A stretch of DNA of 64,000 nucleotides from Gnetum montanum (GCA_015680685.1 MNCI01016243.1:156548-220547), one strand, 5' to 3'. Counted from the first letter of the stretch, positions 12,901-25,099 are shown. The notes: generated from the letters alone by a model not told the origin. Translations and numbers: made by a program.

Positions 12901-15900
12901 GGATATTATGCCCAATATGGAAACATCACTCATATTCACAAACCCATCAAAATACATATATTTTGCAATTTTTGATGGCCCAAATCTACCTTTTTCAATC
13001 CCAAGATTCCAAAAGTGGCTGTAACATGAAGAAAGCTAGACATCATGGGCTTCCACACTAGGGTAGTAGTGCCTAACATGGAAGAAGTGGGTTAACATCC
13101 ATTCTTACCCCATATTACCCATCTAGCCCAAGCTTGACCCTCAAGATGGGTCCACATGACCCTGAACTCCTCCAAGCATCTTCAACATCCTCAAGGCCCT
13201 ACCAAACCTAGTCAAAACTTGTCAAAATCTTGGATTTGGTTTCTTTAACATTGGGGGAGGCTTCCTCCATGTTAAGCCTCTTACCCTTAGCATTGATAGA
13301 TGGAGGGAAGCTAAAAATGACCTAAATCAATTGCTTAATTATCATTTCTTGATGCTTGGTAACCCCTAGACCCTACCAAAATGCTCTAGAGCTTCTGAAA
13401 GCCTTAAAAGTGGTCAAAAATGATACAAAACTATCATCCCCTTCTCATCCATGATAGGGCCACCAATTCCAACATGGATAAAAGGGGGAGATTCCATGAG
13501 CCACTTAGAAGCCTCTAAGCTATCGAATCTTAACACTTAGCATTGAATGTTGACATTGGCAACCTAAGAATTTAACATGCATGGTTGATCGAGTATCAAT
13601 TTGGCCTAGACCTAACTTTCTTAGTTGGGGGAGCCCTCTTCCATGATGAGCCTTTGACCTTTAGTTTTCATGGAAAGGGGAAATCATAAAAACCCCCTCA
13701 AAATTTTTAAAATGATTAGATTTTTACCTTAGACACTAATGGCTAACTCTAGCAAGCTTGTGGACACTCACTCATCGCCAGATTGATCATAAAAGGATAA
13801 AAAGCACTCCCCAAACATTTTCCACACTGACCATGGAAGCACAAATGTGAAAAATGGGGAAAGCTAAAAAATTACCTAATGATCCTTGAAACAACAAAAA
13901 TTTGACATCAAGTATGAACAATTAATGCCAACAAGCTTAGAATACTACATGCATGCAAAAGTAGCCACAAATGGCTAAAAATATTTTTCCTCAATTTTCC
14001 AAATTGATCATCAAAGCCCCAACATGTAAGAAATGGGAAAACATCAAAAACCACTCATCAACCTTCTAAAAAGCAAAATTTTGATACTAGGTATTGGTAA
14101 TCATCACTAGCAATCTTAGGGACCTACATTCATGGCCAAAAATGATGCAAAAAGGTGAAAATATGTTTCCCCCAAATTTTTCATGCTAGTAATACCATCC
14201 CTAATGTGGAAAAACAAGGGAAAGATTGAAAAAACCTAGGAAAATTCCAAACTAACGAGTTTTAACTCCAAACCCTTGTTGTCATCCCCAACAACCCTGG
14301 AAGCACACATGCATGGTTAGTTGAAGTCAAAGCTAGGATATATCTAAGTTTTCTAATGTTTCCATGCTATGGATTCTTCCATCCATTCTAATTAGTGTAG
14401 AAAATAATGGAAATACTTATTTTGGATCCATAAATACCTCAAAACAACATTAACTAGACTTGCATGTGCTCTAGGACCTTACTAACATCCTTTGGAGTTT
14501 TCAAATTTTAAGAAACTGATGTCAAAAGGTCAAAAAATTATTCTCACAAGTTTTTCATGCTAATAACCCTATTCTTAGCATGGGAGAAAAGGGAAAAGCC
14601 TAAAAAATACTTATAAATATCCAAAATTACCAAACCTTAATATGAAGCCCTAGTCCTCAACCCCAATAGCTCTAAAGGCTAACATGCATAGCCAATTGAG
14701 GTTAAAATTGGTCTATATATAAGATGTTTGGTTCTTCTACACTAGGAATCCATTTTTACACACTAATAATAGTATCCACAACATGTAAACTAAATGGGAA
14801 ACTTGTTTGGTTCTTCTAAACATCTTAGAATAACATTAAATGACCTTTCATGCATTCTAGGACCTTTGCAATAACCATTAGAGCTTGTAAACTTTATAAG
14901 ATTGAGCCTAGGTGGCCAAGGGATGCTTCTCCTTAGTTTTCCATGATTATATTTCCATCCCTAGTGTGGAAAAATGGAAAATGATAAAAAAACCACTTAG
15001 GAATGCTTAAAACTACTATATTTTGACATGGATCCATAGCCCTTGAACTTGGCAACTTTGGGGGGTAACATGCATGATAAATTATTATTTAAATTAGACT
15101 AGATATAGGATTCTTACTTCTTCCATGCTAGAGTAACTTTCCTAACATGGAAACATGGGGGAAAAGCTACTTTTCCACTTCTACTAGGAAGATGACACTC
15201 CCAAATGCCAAAGTTCTACATCGGAGAAGCCTAAAACCTCATCGCCTCAATATTTTACCTATCTAACCTTATTTCAGCCTTTAAAATGCATTTACCCCAT
15301 GTTTTCACATTTGAGTAACTCCATTAGTGTGGTAACAAAGGAGAAATACATTAAGCACCCTTAAACAACCTTCAAATATGCCCAAAATTAGCTAGAAACT
15401 TGTAGAATCAAATTATATAGACCTAGGGGCCTAGAAACCGAGTTTGAGTGCTTCTAAATTAGCTTGAATTGAAAAAGAAAAAAGAAGTATCCTCATTTTT
15501 TCCCATGCTAAGGGTACTATGCCAAATGTGGGAAAAAAGGGTGAAGCCATTTTGACATGTTTTGACACTCAAAATAAACTCAAACTACCTCAAAATGAAG
15601 CTAGAGGATGCACAAACTCAAGATATGGATCTTGGCTTCTTATTTTACCATTTTTTATCCCATTATGTCTTGAATTTTTATTTTACATGTTGGCCAAATT
15701 GGAAACAAGGGGTAAGGCTCCAAAACCTACTTTTTAGCCTTTACAGACCTCTCAAGTACCCAATTTTAATCAATCTAACCCTACACTATCTTGGGAAGGT
15801 CCTATAACCTTAATTTTGTACCTTTGAGCATCCCAAAACCAATTTTCCTTGGTTTCTATGTTAAGGGTCCCTATTTCCATGCTAAGCCTAGCGTAGAAGC

Positions 15901-15920
15901 CTCAAAACACTTCATTTTTA
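12900..15920 (+). repeat. Degenerate tandem array, unit about 187 bp, ~17 copies
   Basis: A core like 'CCATGCTAG...CCTAATGTGGAAA' followed by 'ATGGGAAAAGCTAAAAA' recurs at about 12911, 13076, 13290, 13471, 13667, 13843, 14021, 14202, 14393, 14576, 14780, 14962, 15143, 15325, 15524, 15692 and 15888. Successive steps are mostly 176-204 bases. A shorter reversed array of the same unit lies in element B (34900-36300). It is non-coding; short open frames inside it are not conserved between units. Confidence 0.78.
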
Positions 15921-16259
15921 GGTTCAAATAGCCCAAAAACAACCCTGATTGATGCCTAAACTTACCTAATGGCCTTGTAGCCTTGAAACATTGTCAATTA
16001 AGGCCTAAAACTAGCAAAACATAATCACATTTTACATATGTTAGCCACATTTTATCATATATAGCCTATTTTTCTTGATTCATGCCTTATTATGTAATGT
16101 TTTGGCTTATTTTTAGACTTATGTTGAATTTTTAAACTTGTTGACCTTCTATGGCCTTTATATAGACTTATATGTTCTTTATTTGTCTCATTATAGTATT
16201 ATTTACATTTTTTTAACCTTTAAATGGTATCAAATAGTGAGATTTAACCATCCCTAACC

Positions 16260-16350
16260 ACTATTTAACTTCAAATGACCATGACCCACTAAGGCCTTAA
16301 ACTAGCGTCATAGTCCACCAAGACTCTAAACTAGCATCATCATCCACTAA
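16260..16350 (+). repeat. Short-repeat array before RT (TTAAACTAGC motif), element A
   Basis: Holds 'ACTAAGGCCTTAAACTAGCG' and 'CAAGACTCTAAACTAGCA', two clear units with more decayed ones around them. The position mirrors the array at 49590-49850 in element C. Confidence 0.6.
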
Positions 16351-16574
16351 TGCCCAAAAATGGAAAAATCATGATCTTTATTGACCATGTGTAGCCTTAT
16401 TTCTTACATTTCCCTTGGTTTGACCTTTACTTGACCTTTGTTGCTCCTTATTGCACTTTATCAAATATTCCTTACCTCATTGATGATCTTGGATGCCCTC
16501 GACTTATATGTGTTTGTATAATTTTATAGCATTTTAGCATTTTTTAATCACCTTTACCTAGGTGTCATTTAATA

Positions 16575-16594
16575 TGCTTTTTCTTGACATGTAG
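16575..16594 (+). other. Conserved sense-strand 3' splice acceptor before pol, element A
   Basis: 'ATGCTTTTTCTTGACATGTAG' -type sequence (pyrimidine-rich, then TAG) just before the first pol codons. It is nearly identical at 22757-22776 in E, and a CAG version lies at 49944-49963 in C. By analogy with the known intron between protease and RT in Ogre elements, it could close an intron starting near the end of the protease frame. Confidence 0.5.
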
Positions 16595-17880
16595 GATCAA
16601 AGTATGATTATTTGGGATCAAATATACTTACCTTTGTGTCTACATGGACCTGATCGTGATGTTGAATAGTGTATCAAGCTTGATTGCCTAGATCTTGAGT
16701 TTGAGAGTCTTATAGATCACATAGCCTAAATAGAGAAACCTTTAGAATGGCATGAAAATATATTCAAAACCTTTGACTTAGAAGTAGGAGACATAACTGA
16801 AGACTCTCTAGTTGAGGTTCCTATCGTAGTGCATAGTGGTAAAGAGAACATCCTTAAACTAAGTTCCTCACTGGAGCCTCAATGTACTAAAGACATCACC
16901 AAGATCTTACAAAGCAACATTAAGGCATTTTCCTAGTCATATTAAGATATCCCAGGACTAGACCCATGTCTAGTCTAGTCCAACATCATACCAAATGCTA
17001 TCATTAGACCAATTAAGTAAAAAGTGCACAAGATTAGTTTAGATTTAGCCTTGGTTGTCTATGATGAAATATCAAAGCTCTACCAAGTAGGTTTCATTAG
17101 GGTTGTTGATCACACATAATGGGTATCCAACATAGTGGTAGTCCATAAGAAAAATGGGAGTATTTTTATTTCCATTGATTTTTAAGACCTAAATAAAGAA
17201 ACTATCATGGATGACTTCCCTTTCCCTAGTATTGATCAACTTATTGATACTACAACTAGACATGTCTTATTTTCCTTTATGAATGGATTCTTCAGATATA
17301 GCAAAATTAGAATCAATTCATAGCACCAACTTAGGATAACCCTCATGATCACATGGGGTACTTTTTATTGTACCATAATTCCCTTTGGCCTTGAGAACAC
17401 CAAAGTGTTATACCAACGAGCTAGGACCTATATATTCAATGATTACATGCTAGGTTTACTTAATGATTACATAAATGACATAGCTATTAAGTCCAAGATG
17501 GCCCATGACCATGCTAATGACCTAGATCTCATGTGTAAATAGATTCTCAAATACAAGCTTATGGTAAATTGTAAGAAGGGTGCCTTCAATGTTAAGACCA
17601 ATAAGATGCTTGACTTTGTGGTCTCCAAAGTAGTGATACACATTGATCTTAATAAGGCTAAGGCCATATCCAAATTATCAGTGCCTACCAACCTTAACGA
17701 GCTTCAAGGATTACAATGAAGATTAAAACTTATTCTTAGGTTTATCACTACACTTACAGATAAGTTACAGCTGATGCAACACTTGCTTAAGAAAGGAGTT
17801 CACTATAAGTGGATGGCTCAATCCCAAGAGGCCTTTCAAAACCTTACGTGAGAAATAACATAACTATCAATAGTCTATTC
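16595..17880 (+). pseudogene. pol: Reverse transcriptase remnant of element A
   Basis: The region upstream of RT has LKLSSSLEPQ and IKAFS-SY-DIPGLDPCLV, matching LKLSSLVDSQ and IEVFAWSYNDMLGLDSRL in C. RT proper begins near 17030. It shows ISKLYQVGFIR, SNIVVVHKKNGS, IDF-DLNKET, FPSIDQLID, FSFMNGFFRYSKI, then TIIPFGLENTKVLYQRA and the catalytic region as YINDIAIKS near 17468 (the family motif is YxDD). After it come KKGAFNVKTNKMLDFVVS, LNELQGLQ-RL and LLKKGVHYKW, the usual connection to RNase H. Several in-frame stops mark it as dead. Confidence 0.88.
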
Positions 17881-18840
17881 TCTACAAGAGTGTAAACTAT
17901 TTTACATTTATCTTGCCATATTTAAGACATCCATTTCCTATCTACTCTATTATAAACATGATGAAAAAGAAAAAATTCTTGTATACTACATTAGCCACAT
18001 GTTAGTAATCCACAAGAATTAATACACTAAGATGGAGAAGTATTATCTAGCACTAGTATTTTCTTTGAAGAAATGGAGATACTACCTCTTTAGAAGCCAA
18101 GTCAACATCATTTGCAAGGATAGGATACTTAGAGCCAAAATGACCAACATCTATGAAAGTAGTCATATAGCCCAATGGAAAGCCATAACCATGGAATTCA
18201 ACCTTCATTACATCTCTCAATCCTCAATGAAAGGTCAAGCTATAGCCATACAACTCATAGCTTCACCTATTAATGAAAAAGTATCCATAGATCCTAAATT
18301 CTTTGATGAACACTTTAATGTAATTTGCCATGTGCCCAAGGGCTGTGAGGCAGTCATGAACTTTGATGGAAGTTCAACTACCCATGGGGCTAGTGTCATT
18401 GCCATTGTAACATTTCCATCTCATGAGATCTAACCCTTTTCCTATTGTTTCAATTTCCCATGTACCAACAACATATTGGAGTATGAAGATTTGATTAGAG
18501 GGATGATGATAGCTTATGATCTAGGAATTAGATACCTAGCCATCAAAGGTGATTCACAACTCATGGTTAGCATGTAAAGCTAAGCACATACAACCTTACT
18601 ATGACCTAGGAAAGTAACTAGTACAACAATTCATAAACATTGATATCCAACACATACCTTGAAAAAAAATTCCATAGCTATTGCAATTGCAACATTAGCC
18701 CTTGGTATGACAACAGATGTGTTTAGCAAGTTGTCCACCTTAACTATGGACTATGCTACTTCCATCACACAAAACATTGAGGATACCTTTGTGGGAATCA
18801 TTCATACTACTCTTCCTAAGGAGTAGTATGATGATATTAA
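17881..18840 (+). pseudogene. RNase H plus second (archaeal-type) RNase H of element A
   Basis: A first RNase H remnant reads VYYISHML, KMEKYYLALVFSLKKWRYYL and HIAQWKAITMEFNLHYISQ (about 17960-18230). A linker follows, then a second RNase H opening NFDGSSTTHGAS near 18360, with EYEDLIRGMMIAYDLG and KGDSQLMVSM further on. The D, E and D of the active site are visible. An extra RNase H between the first RNase H and integrase is diagnostic of the Tat lineage in published work on plant gypsy elements. Stops occur after HEI and after VSM. Confidence 0.8.
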
Positions 18841-18899
18841 ATTTTTTCTTATCCATGGTGAGTCCTCTCAAGGCTTAACTACTACTTATAAGGACATCA

Positions 18900-20062
18900 T
18901 ACATAAGTGATCGAAGTAGTATGTCATTGTAGATGATAACACATTATGTCAATGATCTTATTATAGCATACTCCTAAAGTTCTTAGGTAAAACTAAAGCT
19001 AGAATAGTCCTAGAGGAGGTCCATGAGGGTGTTTGTGGAGGACATATAGGACCAAGAGCCATGGCCTCTAAGATTATACTATTAGGCTACTATTAGAGCC
19101 ATATGACAAATGAAATTCTACAAAAGGTTAAGTGATGTGACACATGTCAATGATATAGTAACCTTATACATGTATCACTGGCTAAGTCACAAACCACTTA
19201 GATAACATGATCATTTCAACAATGGGGGTTGGATATCATTGTAACAATAATGCCTAAATATACCATAGCACATAGCTTCATCATCATCATAATTGAATAC
19301 TTTACAAAGTGGGTTGATACTATTTTCCTAAAGAGGACTACATCTGTACAAGTTTGTAAATTCATCTTAGACAACATTGTAGCCCATTTTTCCATATCCA
19401 TGACCATAGTTACAGACATTGGACCATAATTTAGTAGCCATGAAATGAAATATTTCTATCAAAACTTAGATATTAAGAATTCTTTCTCATCACCATATTA
19501 CGCTTAAGCTAACGGGCATGTAGAAGTAAGAAACATTGCCATCATCAACTTGGTTAAGAAGATGCTTAATAATAGAAAGAACAAGTGGAATGAGTGGCTT
19601 GTTCATGTGCTATGGGCAAACAAAACAACCTATTGCATGGAAATTGGCATGATTCCTTATAGACTTGTTTATGGTTTTGAAGTTGTTTTACCTCTTGAAT
19701 TATAGGTTTCATCACTCCATGTAGCCTTGATTGGCTTCATTAATGATGAGTAGAATAAGGAATTATAGATAGTAGCCTTGGATTTGATGGAGTAGTGTAT
19801 GCAAGCTCTTACTCACATCAAGCACTATAAAGAGAGGCAAAAGCAATAGCATTTCCATGACTTGAGCATGCACAATATCAAGGATGGGGACCTAGTCCTC
19901 AAGGCCATCCATGAGCATGTGATCAAATTCTCAGCTAATTAGAAAGGGCCCTTTCTTGTTACTAGAGCCTACAAGAATGGAGCATTTAGAATAGTACACA
20001 TGAATGGGAATGATGTGGCCAATGTGGTTAGTCATTACTATTTAAAACCATACCACATGTAG
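18900..20062 (+). pseudogene. Integrase remnant of element A
   Basis: The zinc-binding N-terminal part shows VHEGVCGGHIGPRAMASKI and CDTCQ. The core has LDIIVTIMP (first Asp), YFTKWVDTIFLKRTT, ILDNIVAHFSISMTIVTDIGP (second Asp; usually DNGPQF) and ANGHVEVRN (Glu). Then come MLNNRKNKWNEW and VYGFEVVLPLEL. A GPF-containing C-terminal part follows (KGPFLVTRAYKNGAFRI), ending YLKPYHM and TAG at 20060-20062. E and C end in the same way (PYYI then stop). It would join element cDNA to the host chromosome. Several stops interrupt it. Confidence 0.87.
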
Positions 20063-20089
20063 ATAACAATTGTCAACAAGTGAGCCTGC

Positions 20090-20200
20090 TTTTAACGGTC
20101 TGAAATGATCTTAAACTAGCAACATGACCTTCCAATGCCTTAAACTAGTACCATGGCCTACCATTTCCTTAAACTATCAACTTTGGTAACCTAGATAGGT
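20090..20200 (+). repeat. Short-repeat array after integrase, element A
   Basis: Three units of 'CTTAAACTAGCAACATGACC'-like text about 35-40 bases apart. Matching arrays lie after integrase in B (33690-33815) and C (53455-53925). Confidence 0.65.
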
Positions 20201-20299
20201 TAATTCTTATGTGGCCTATATGCCTTGTTGTGTTATAATATGTAGTTGTGTTTTGTATTCTTTGTCAATGCCTCTTGCGTCATTCCTTCAAACACCAAT

Positions 20300-20312
20300 A
20301 AAGAGGGATCAT
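20300..20312 (+). other. Polypurine tract of element A
   Basis: AATAAAGAGGGATCAT immediately precedes the LTR start TGAAACACC. The same layout (AAAGAGGGGCCAT|TGAAATACC) is found in C and, in reverse, in B. It primes plus-strand synthesis. Confidence 0.65.
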
Positions 20313-21898
20313 TGAAACACCAAAAAAAAATTAATGTTAATAATATTCATCATTTAGCTTTCATCCAATGAAACCTAAGGTAAAATTTCATTATAAATGC
20401 AAATATTGTAACCACAGTGGGCAATTTCACATACTTTACGCTTTTGAGGCTAAAAATGCCTCATGAGTGATCCAAGACTCATTCCTCAAGTTAAAAAACT
20501 CACCTAGTATCATATTTTGGCTTGGGGAGGTCAAAATTCCATTTGGAATTGGAATGCCAAAAATGAAGTTTTATGGGTTTTACGGGGGGGTATACACTTT
20601 TCTATGCTAGAAACACATGTAAGGGGATAGATCTCACCTATACCAAGTGTTGAAGGATGGATGTTTTGAAAACCTTTTTAGCTTCAGCATGGAGACCACA
20701 TCCATAGCCTAGAAACCTTCCCCCATTAGCGTGGAAGTTTCTCCCCTAGCATGAAAAATTGCATCCCCTAGCTTGGAAGCCACAAAAGACAAAATTCATC
20801 ACTTCATGCACTTCAATGTTAATCAACCACTTTAGCAAGCATGGTTGAGAGCTCAACATAGAAGATTTTTCTCTAACATGGAAGGTGTGCCTCAATTACT
20901 ACTTATAGTAAATATAATGGCCATGAGACTAAGCTCTTACTATGTATAGCAACCCTTCAAATTTGGGCACCCATCTCACCTAAATTTGGCAGCCAAATTA
21001 CAACCATTTTATAGCCAATTTGCAGCCAAATCACATCCATTTTGTAGCCCCATTTATGGCTCAAAGAACCTATAAAAGCCAACCTCAAACACTATTTATA
21101 GGTTGTGTAATTTAACAAGGTTTATCACTTTACACCATTCAAAAAGTTTAGCATTATTGAGCAACTTTTTGCATGCAAACACTGTGGTAGTTTCACAATT
21201 TTTTGGAGACAATTAAGTAATTTTCCAAGTACTAATTCCATAGTTGGTGCATCCTCAAGAAATCAAGAGCTCTTGCAAGTTACCATGCTTGCATTCTCTT
21301 GAACCCCAACATGGAATCATTATAGCCTTAGCACTCATGAAATTCTAGTATTAAAGCTATATTTCTAGGACTTGCAATCTCTAGCATGGAGCAATTTGGT
21401 AGCGAAATTTCTCACTTTTCTCTCTTCCCACTCCCCAAAAGTAATACAACTTGAAAATCTAAGGTTGTAGTGGAGGAGGTTTGATAGCATTAGCAATGGT
21501 TTAGCATCCAAATTATGAAGCAGATCACATTGGATTCAGCGAGCTTTGAACACTTGCATAAGCGAACCCTCTTTCTACTCATCCAGACACCATTTGTACA
21601 CATTTCTCTAACTTTAACTTTATTATTTCTCAATAAACTTTTATGTTTTGGGCTTTGTGTAGGAAATATATTTTTTTATTTTTTTTTTGCATTATTTCAT
21701 ATCTACTATTAGTTTTACATTTCCATTTCATTTTATTACCATAATTTGCATTCTGCAAGTCCTTGGTTGATTTGCTAAACTAGCTAGGGCATTCGAGATC
21801 CCATTTTTTCTAGCAAAGGCCCTATGGATTTGTGGGTTGAGCAACTACTACATTGAGGATTCTCAATTTTTTCCCAATGACCAAGGTTTTCAATCACA
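20313..21898 (+). repeat. 3' LTR of element A (full length, ~1586 bp)
   Basis: Starts TGAAACACC after the polypurine tract and ends ...CAATCACA. The reversed LTR of B gives matching ends. U3 contains several 'CCTAGCNTGGAAG' words (about 20680-20775). The TATA box is at 21071. A polyadenylation-like AATAAAC lies near 21633. An exact CG-to-TG decay count against the 5' copy was not made. Confidence 0.82.
21071..21077 (+). promoter_or_regulatory. TATA box in the 3' LTR of element A
   Basis: TATAAAA, matching 1468-1474 in the 5' LTR. Confidence 0.5.
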
Positions 21899-22260
21899 AT
21901 AGTTGTAGTGATGTAAAATAGTCTTGGTCTTTATTTCTAGTCATAACTTATGCTAAAGTACAATCTACTTAAAGAAAGATTTTGTTCAACTATGACACAT
22001 CACACTGTGGGCATTCACTCTTCTAATCAATAAGTCTAACTTTAAGAAATATAACTACAAGAGTTTGGTTATGATGGGAATGAAACGTTAGCATATTGTG
22101 TGTCCAAGTGTCACATTTATAAGGTTGCACACATCTCAAAACATTGTATTAATGATGACATAGCATGTGCTACAACATTGTATTAATGACATTGTTGATA
22201 TGATATCATTGTTAAAATATTTTTTTGACCAAAAATTTTGACCTTACCAATACTATTCAC
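21899..22260. other. Unassigned AT-rich sequence
   Basis: I see no gene. It holds a short local duplication, 'ACATTGTATTAATGA' at about 22141 and 22173. It could belong to the intron-like part of element E. Confidence 0.3.
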
Positions 22261-22269
22261 ATGTTGCCT

Positions 22270-22550
22270 CATCTACTCAACTAGCTTATGAAGCTCACAA
22301 GCTACTAGAATAGGCCTCATATGCTATCAATCTAGCCTAGGACATCCACAAGCTAATCTAGAGTGCTCACATGCTATCCTTCTAGGTATCACATATCATC
22401 AAGCTAATCCAAGATGGACATAAACTATCCTACTAGGTCGCATATGCTCACAACCTAGCCCAAAGTGGTCACATGCTATTCCATTCAGCCTCACAGTCTG
22501 TGAACATATTCCAAAGTTTCCACACACTTTCACACTGACAAATACAAGCT
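22270..22550 (+). repeat. Degenerate short tandem repeat before RT of element E
   Basis: A unit like 'CTCACATGCTATCCTTCTAG...AGCTAATC' recurs imperfectly about 6-8 times at roughly 30-40 base spacing. It occupies the position that the TTAAACTAGC arrays hold in A and C but has a different motif. Confidence 0.55.
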
Positions 22551-22756
22551 AGAAAAGGGGATATTTATCCTTTTGTAGCTCATTTGGTTTACGAATACAT
22601 TATTTTATTCATTTATAGTCTATTTTCATTGAATTTTAGCTTGTTTTGATCATATGACTTAAAAAATAAATAATATTATTAATTACATTATTTATTATTT
22701 ATTTCACCTTATTTTAGCATCATTTAATAGATTTGACCATACAAATGTCATTTAAT

Positions 22757-22776
22757 ATGCTTTTGTTGACATGTAG
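22757..22776 (+). other. Conserved sense-strand 3' splice acceptor before pol, element E
   Basis: 'TATGCTTTTGTTGACATGTAG'-type sequence, almost identical to the one in A at 16575-16594, followed by GATAAAACTATGAA. Confidence 0.5.
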
Positions 22777-24002
22777 GATAAAACTATGAATACATGGGAA
22801 TAATTTAACCTAGTATTAAGCCTAAATGAACTCATGGTGATGCTAGCCAACTAACTGATATTGAATACCTAGATCTCAAGCCTAGGATCTTGTTTGGCCA
22901 CATAGCCTAAATAGAGAAATCCTTAGAATGGTTTGATTGCATAGTCCAAACCTTTGAATTTGAGGCTAGAGATATTACAATAGAATATCTTGTTGAAGTC
23001 GCCATTACAACTCAAAATAGTGAGGACAAAACACTAAAACTAAGTTCCTCACTCAAATCCCAACTAGCCCAAGACATCATCAAGGCTCTTCAAGACAACA
23101 TTAAGGCCTTTGCATGGTCTTCTAAAGACATGCTTGGACTTGACCCATGCCTAGTTTAACATAACATTATACATGATCCTAGCATTAATCCTATTAAACA
23201 AAAGGTGATTAAGATCAAACCCAACCTAGTCATAGCAGTTTGTGATAAGATCAAGAAGCTCTATCAAGTAGGTTTCATCCAAGCTATTGACTACATTGAT
23301 TAATTATTCAACATAGTTTTAGTGCATAAGAACAATAGGAGTATTTGTATTTGAATCAATTTCTAGGATCTTAATAAGGAAACCATTAAGTATGACATCT
23401 ATTTCTCATCAACCAAGTTAGCATCAAACTAGAGCATCAGTTATATACAACCTTTATGACTTTGTAGGAATCTTTTATTTCATGATGATGCCTTTTGGTT
23501 TGAAAAACATAGATGCAATGTACCAATGAGCCATGATTTACATAATATATGCTTGGCTTATTTAATGGTTATGTTGATGACATAGCTATAACGTCCAAGG
23601 TAGCTAAGGATCATGCACATGATCTAAACTTAGTCCTTTAACATTATCTCAAGTATGAACTTCAACTTATCCCTAAGAAGTATGCCTTTGATGTTAAAAC
23701 TAGAAATATGCTTGGTTTCATAGTCTCTAAGGTTGGAATACAAGTGGATCCTAATAAGGTTAAGGACATAACCAATTTGTTAGCACCTAGAAATCTTAAG
23801 GAACTACATAGTTTACAAGGTAGATTGCAATTTATTTTTATGTTCATGGATAAGCTACAATCCATGTAGCACTTGCTCAAGAAGGAAGTTCACTATGAGT
23901 GGACAAACATGTGTCAATCAACCTTTAACTATATTAAGTAGGAGTTATTTAAGTTTCCAATTATGTATCCACCTCAAAAAGATAAATAATTTTACATTTA
24001 AT
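22777..24002 (+). pseudogene. pol: Reverse transcriptase remnant of element E
   Basis: Shows LSSSLKSQLAQDIIKAL, IKAFAWSSKDMLGLDPCLV, IKKLYQVGFIQAIDY, FNIVLVHKNN and DLNKETIKYD. A deletion near 23400-23430 removes the SIDQLI-to-FMDGFF part. Later come MPFGLKNID, a decayed YVDD region near 23570, GFIVSKVGIQVDPNKVKD-like text and LLKKEVHYEW. It runs into the nested element at 24003 and its RNase H continues at 27374. Confidence 0.8.
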
Positions 24003-25099
24003 TGAGGATCAAAACCTTGGAAGGGGAGTTGAATAAGTTCCTCAAATTAAAAATGCACCAACCACAAAAACACCAAAGTTTATGTGGTTCCCTAACATAG
24101 ATAATCCACACTTAGTGAGAAGATTCCTTGCACACCTCTAGAATTTAATTCTTCAAAAAGTGATTTGAAGGGAACCACATCCTATACAAGGTTTAAGCTC
24201 TGAAATAAAGTGTTTCAGCACTACAAAACCACTCAACCCAACAAGATTCCAAAAATATTAAAATTTGGTTTCAATGATCCCCAACCTTTACAAAATTGAG
24301 CTCTACTCTATAGTGTTTTCACATTACAAAATCATTCAACCCCATAAGGTCCTAATAGGTTTAATGTGGATGCCTTCTCACAAGAAGAACATCAACCCCA
24401 CAAGGCTACAAGAAAAGGAAAAAAACCAGAAGGAAAAAATGTAACTAAATTTACAAGTCCTTTCACTTTGAAACATAGTCCAACATATAATCAAGTAAAT
24501 GATGATAAAATAAAGAACAATATACAATAGCATAGAATACAAAATGATGGATCTTTTATGAATAGTGCTTGTCTAATTTCCAGGATTTTGACATCTTCTC
24601 ATAGCCTCAGAGTTTCCAAAAACTCCTTAGACTTCATGCAATGACTATTAAATGGCTAGTGTAGACATATCCTTTGAGGTTGGAACATCTACTTGATATT
24701 GACCTTAATTCAAGAGAGACATCTCATTGGAAAATGGGACGTCTTCTATGGAACATCTCTAAGGATACATCTACTCTAAAATAGAGATGTCTACTATTTT
24801 TAGGAGACATCTGCTCAACTTTGGACATTTTCTTTTGAGGCTATCTCCTCTCAATATACCTTCTTGCTAGTCCTTAGAGCATCTACATTTGATTTGTGAC
24901 CTTCTTTTTCATTCATGCTTGTCCATGCTCTCATCTTGTCCATGTGTCTTTATTTTGACATCTTGTTGTAGGTCTCATTTCCTTGATTTCTTAAATCTCT
25001 CATTAAATTTCTTCTTCATCCATTGAAAAATCATCATCCATCATAAATATTCTATTTTCTCAATTTTTCTTAAGGTTTTAACATACCAAAACGTCAACA
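24003..25099 (-). repeat. 3' LTR of the nested copia-type element
   Basis: Forward-strand text starts TGAGGATCAAAACCTTGG and ends AACATACCAAAACGTCAACA. It aligns along its length with 26313-27373; shared words include AAATTAAAAATGCAC and CATTGGAAAATGG. Confidence 0.82.

Larger units (their letters stand above)
1148..21898 (+). mobile_element. Element A: degenerate Ty3/gypsy LTR retrotransposon, Tat/Ogre-like
   Basis: About 20.7 kb. The order is partial 5' LTR, leader, gag, protease, reverse-strand gene (7538-10560), non-coding part with a ~187-bp array, RT, RNase H, a second RNase H, integrase, polypurine tract and 3' LTR. The two LTRs align over their last ~1150 bases, and a third copy lies reversed at 32072-33581. 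A second RNase H with a separate D-E-D set is a known hallmark of the Tat lineage of plant Ty3/gypsy elements. Every coding module has stops or frameshifts. A target-site duplication cannot be checked because the 5' LTR has lost its start. Confidence 0.88.

Noticed and set aside
15519-15807. Two overlapping short forward frames
   Set aside because: They lie in the ~187-bp array and are not repeated in neighbouring units.
16595-20062. Endogenous pararetrovirus (caulimovirid) origin of the RT
   Set aside because: An integrase, LTRs, a polypurine tract and a second RNase H are present; no movement-protein or coat features seen.
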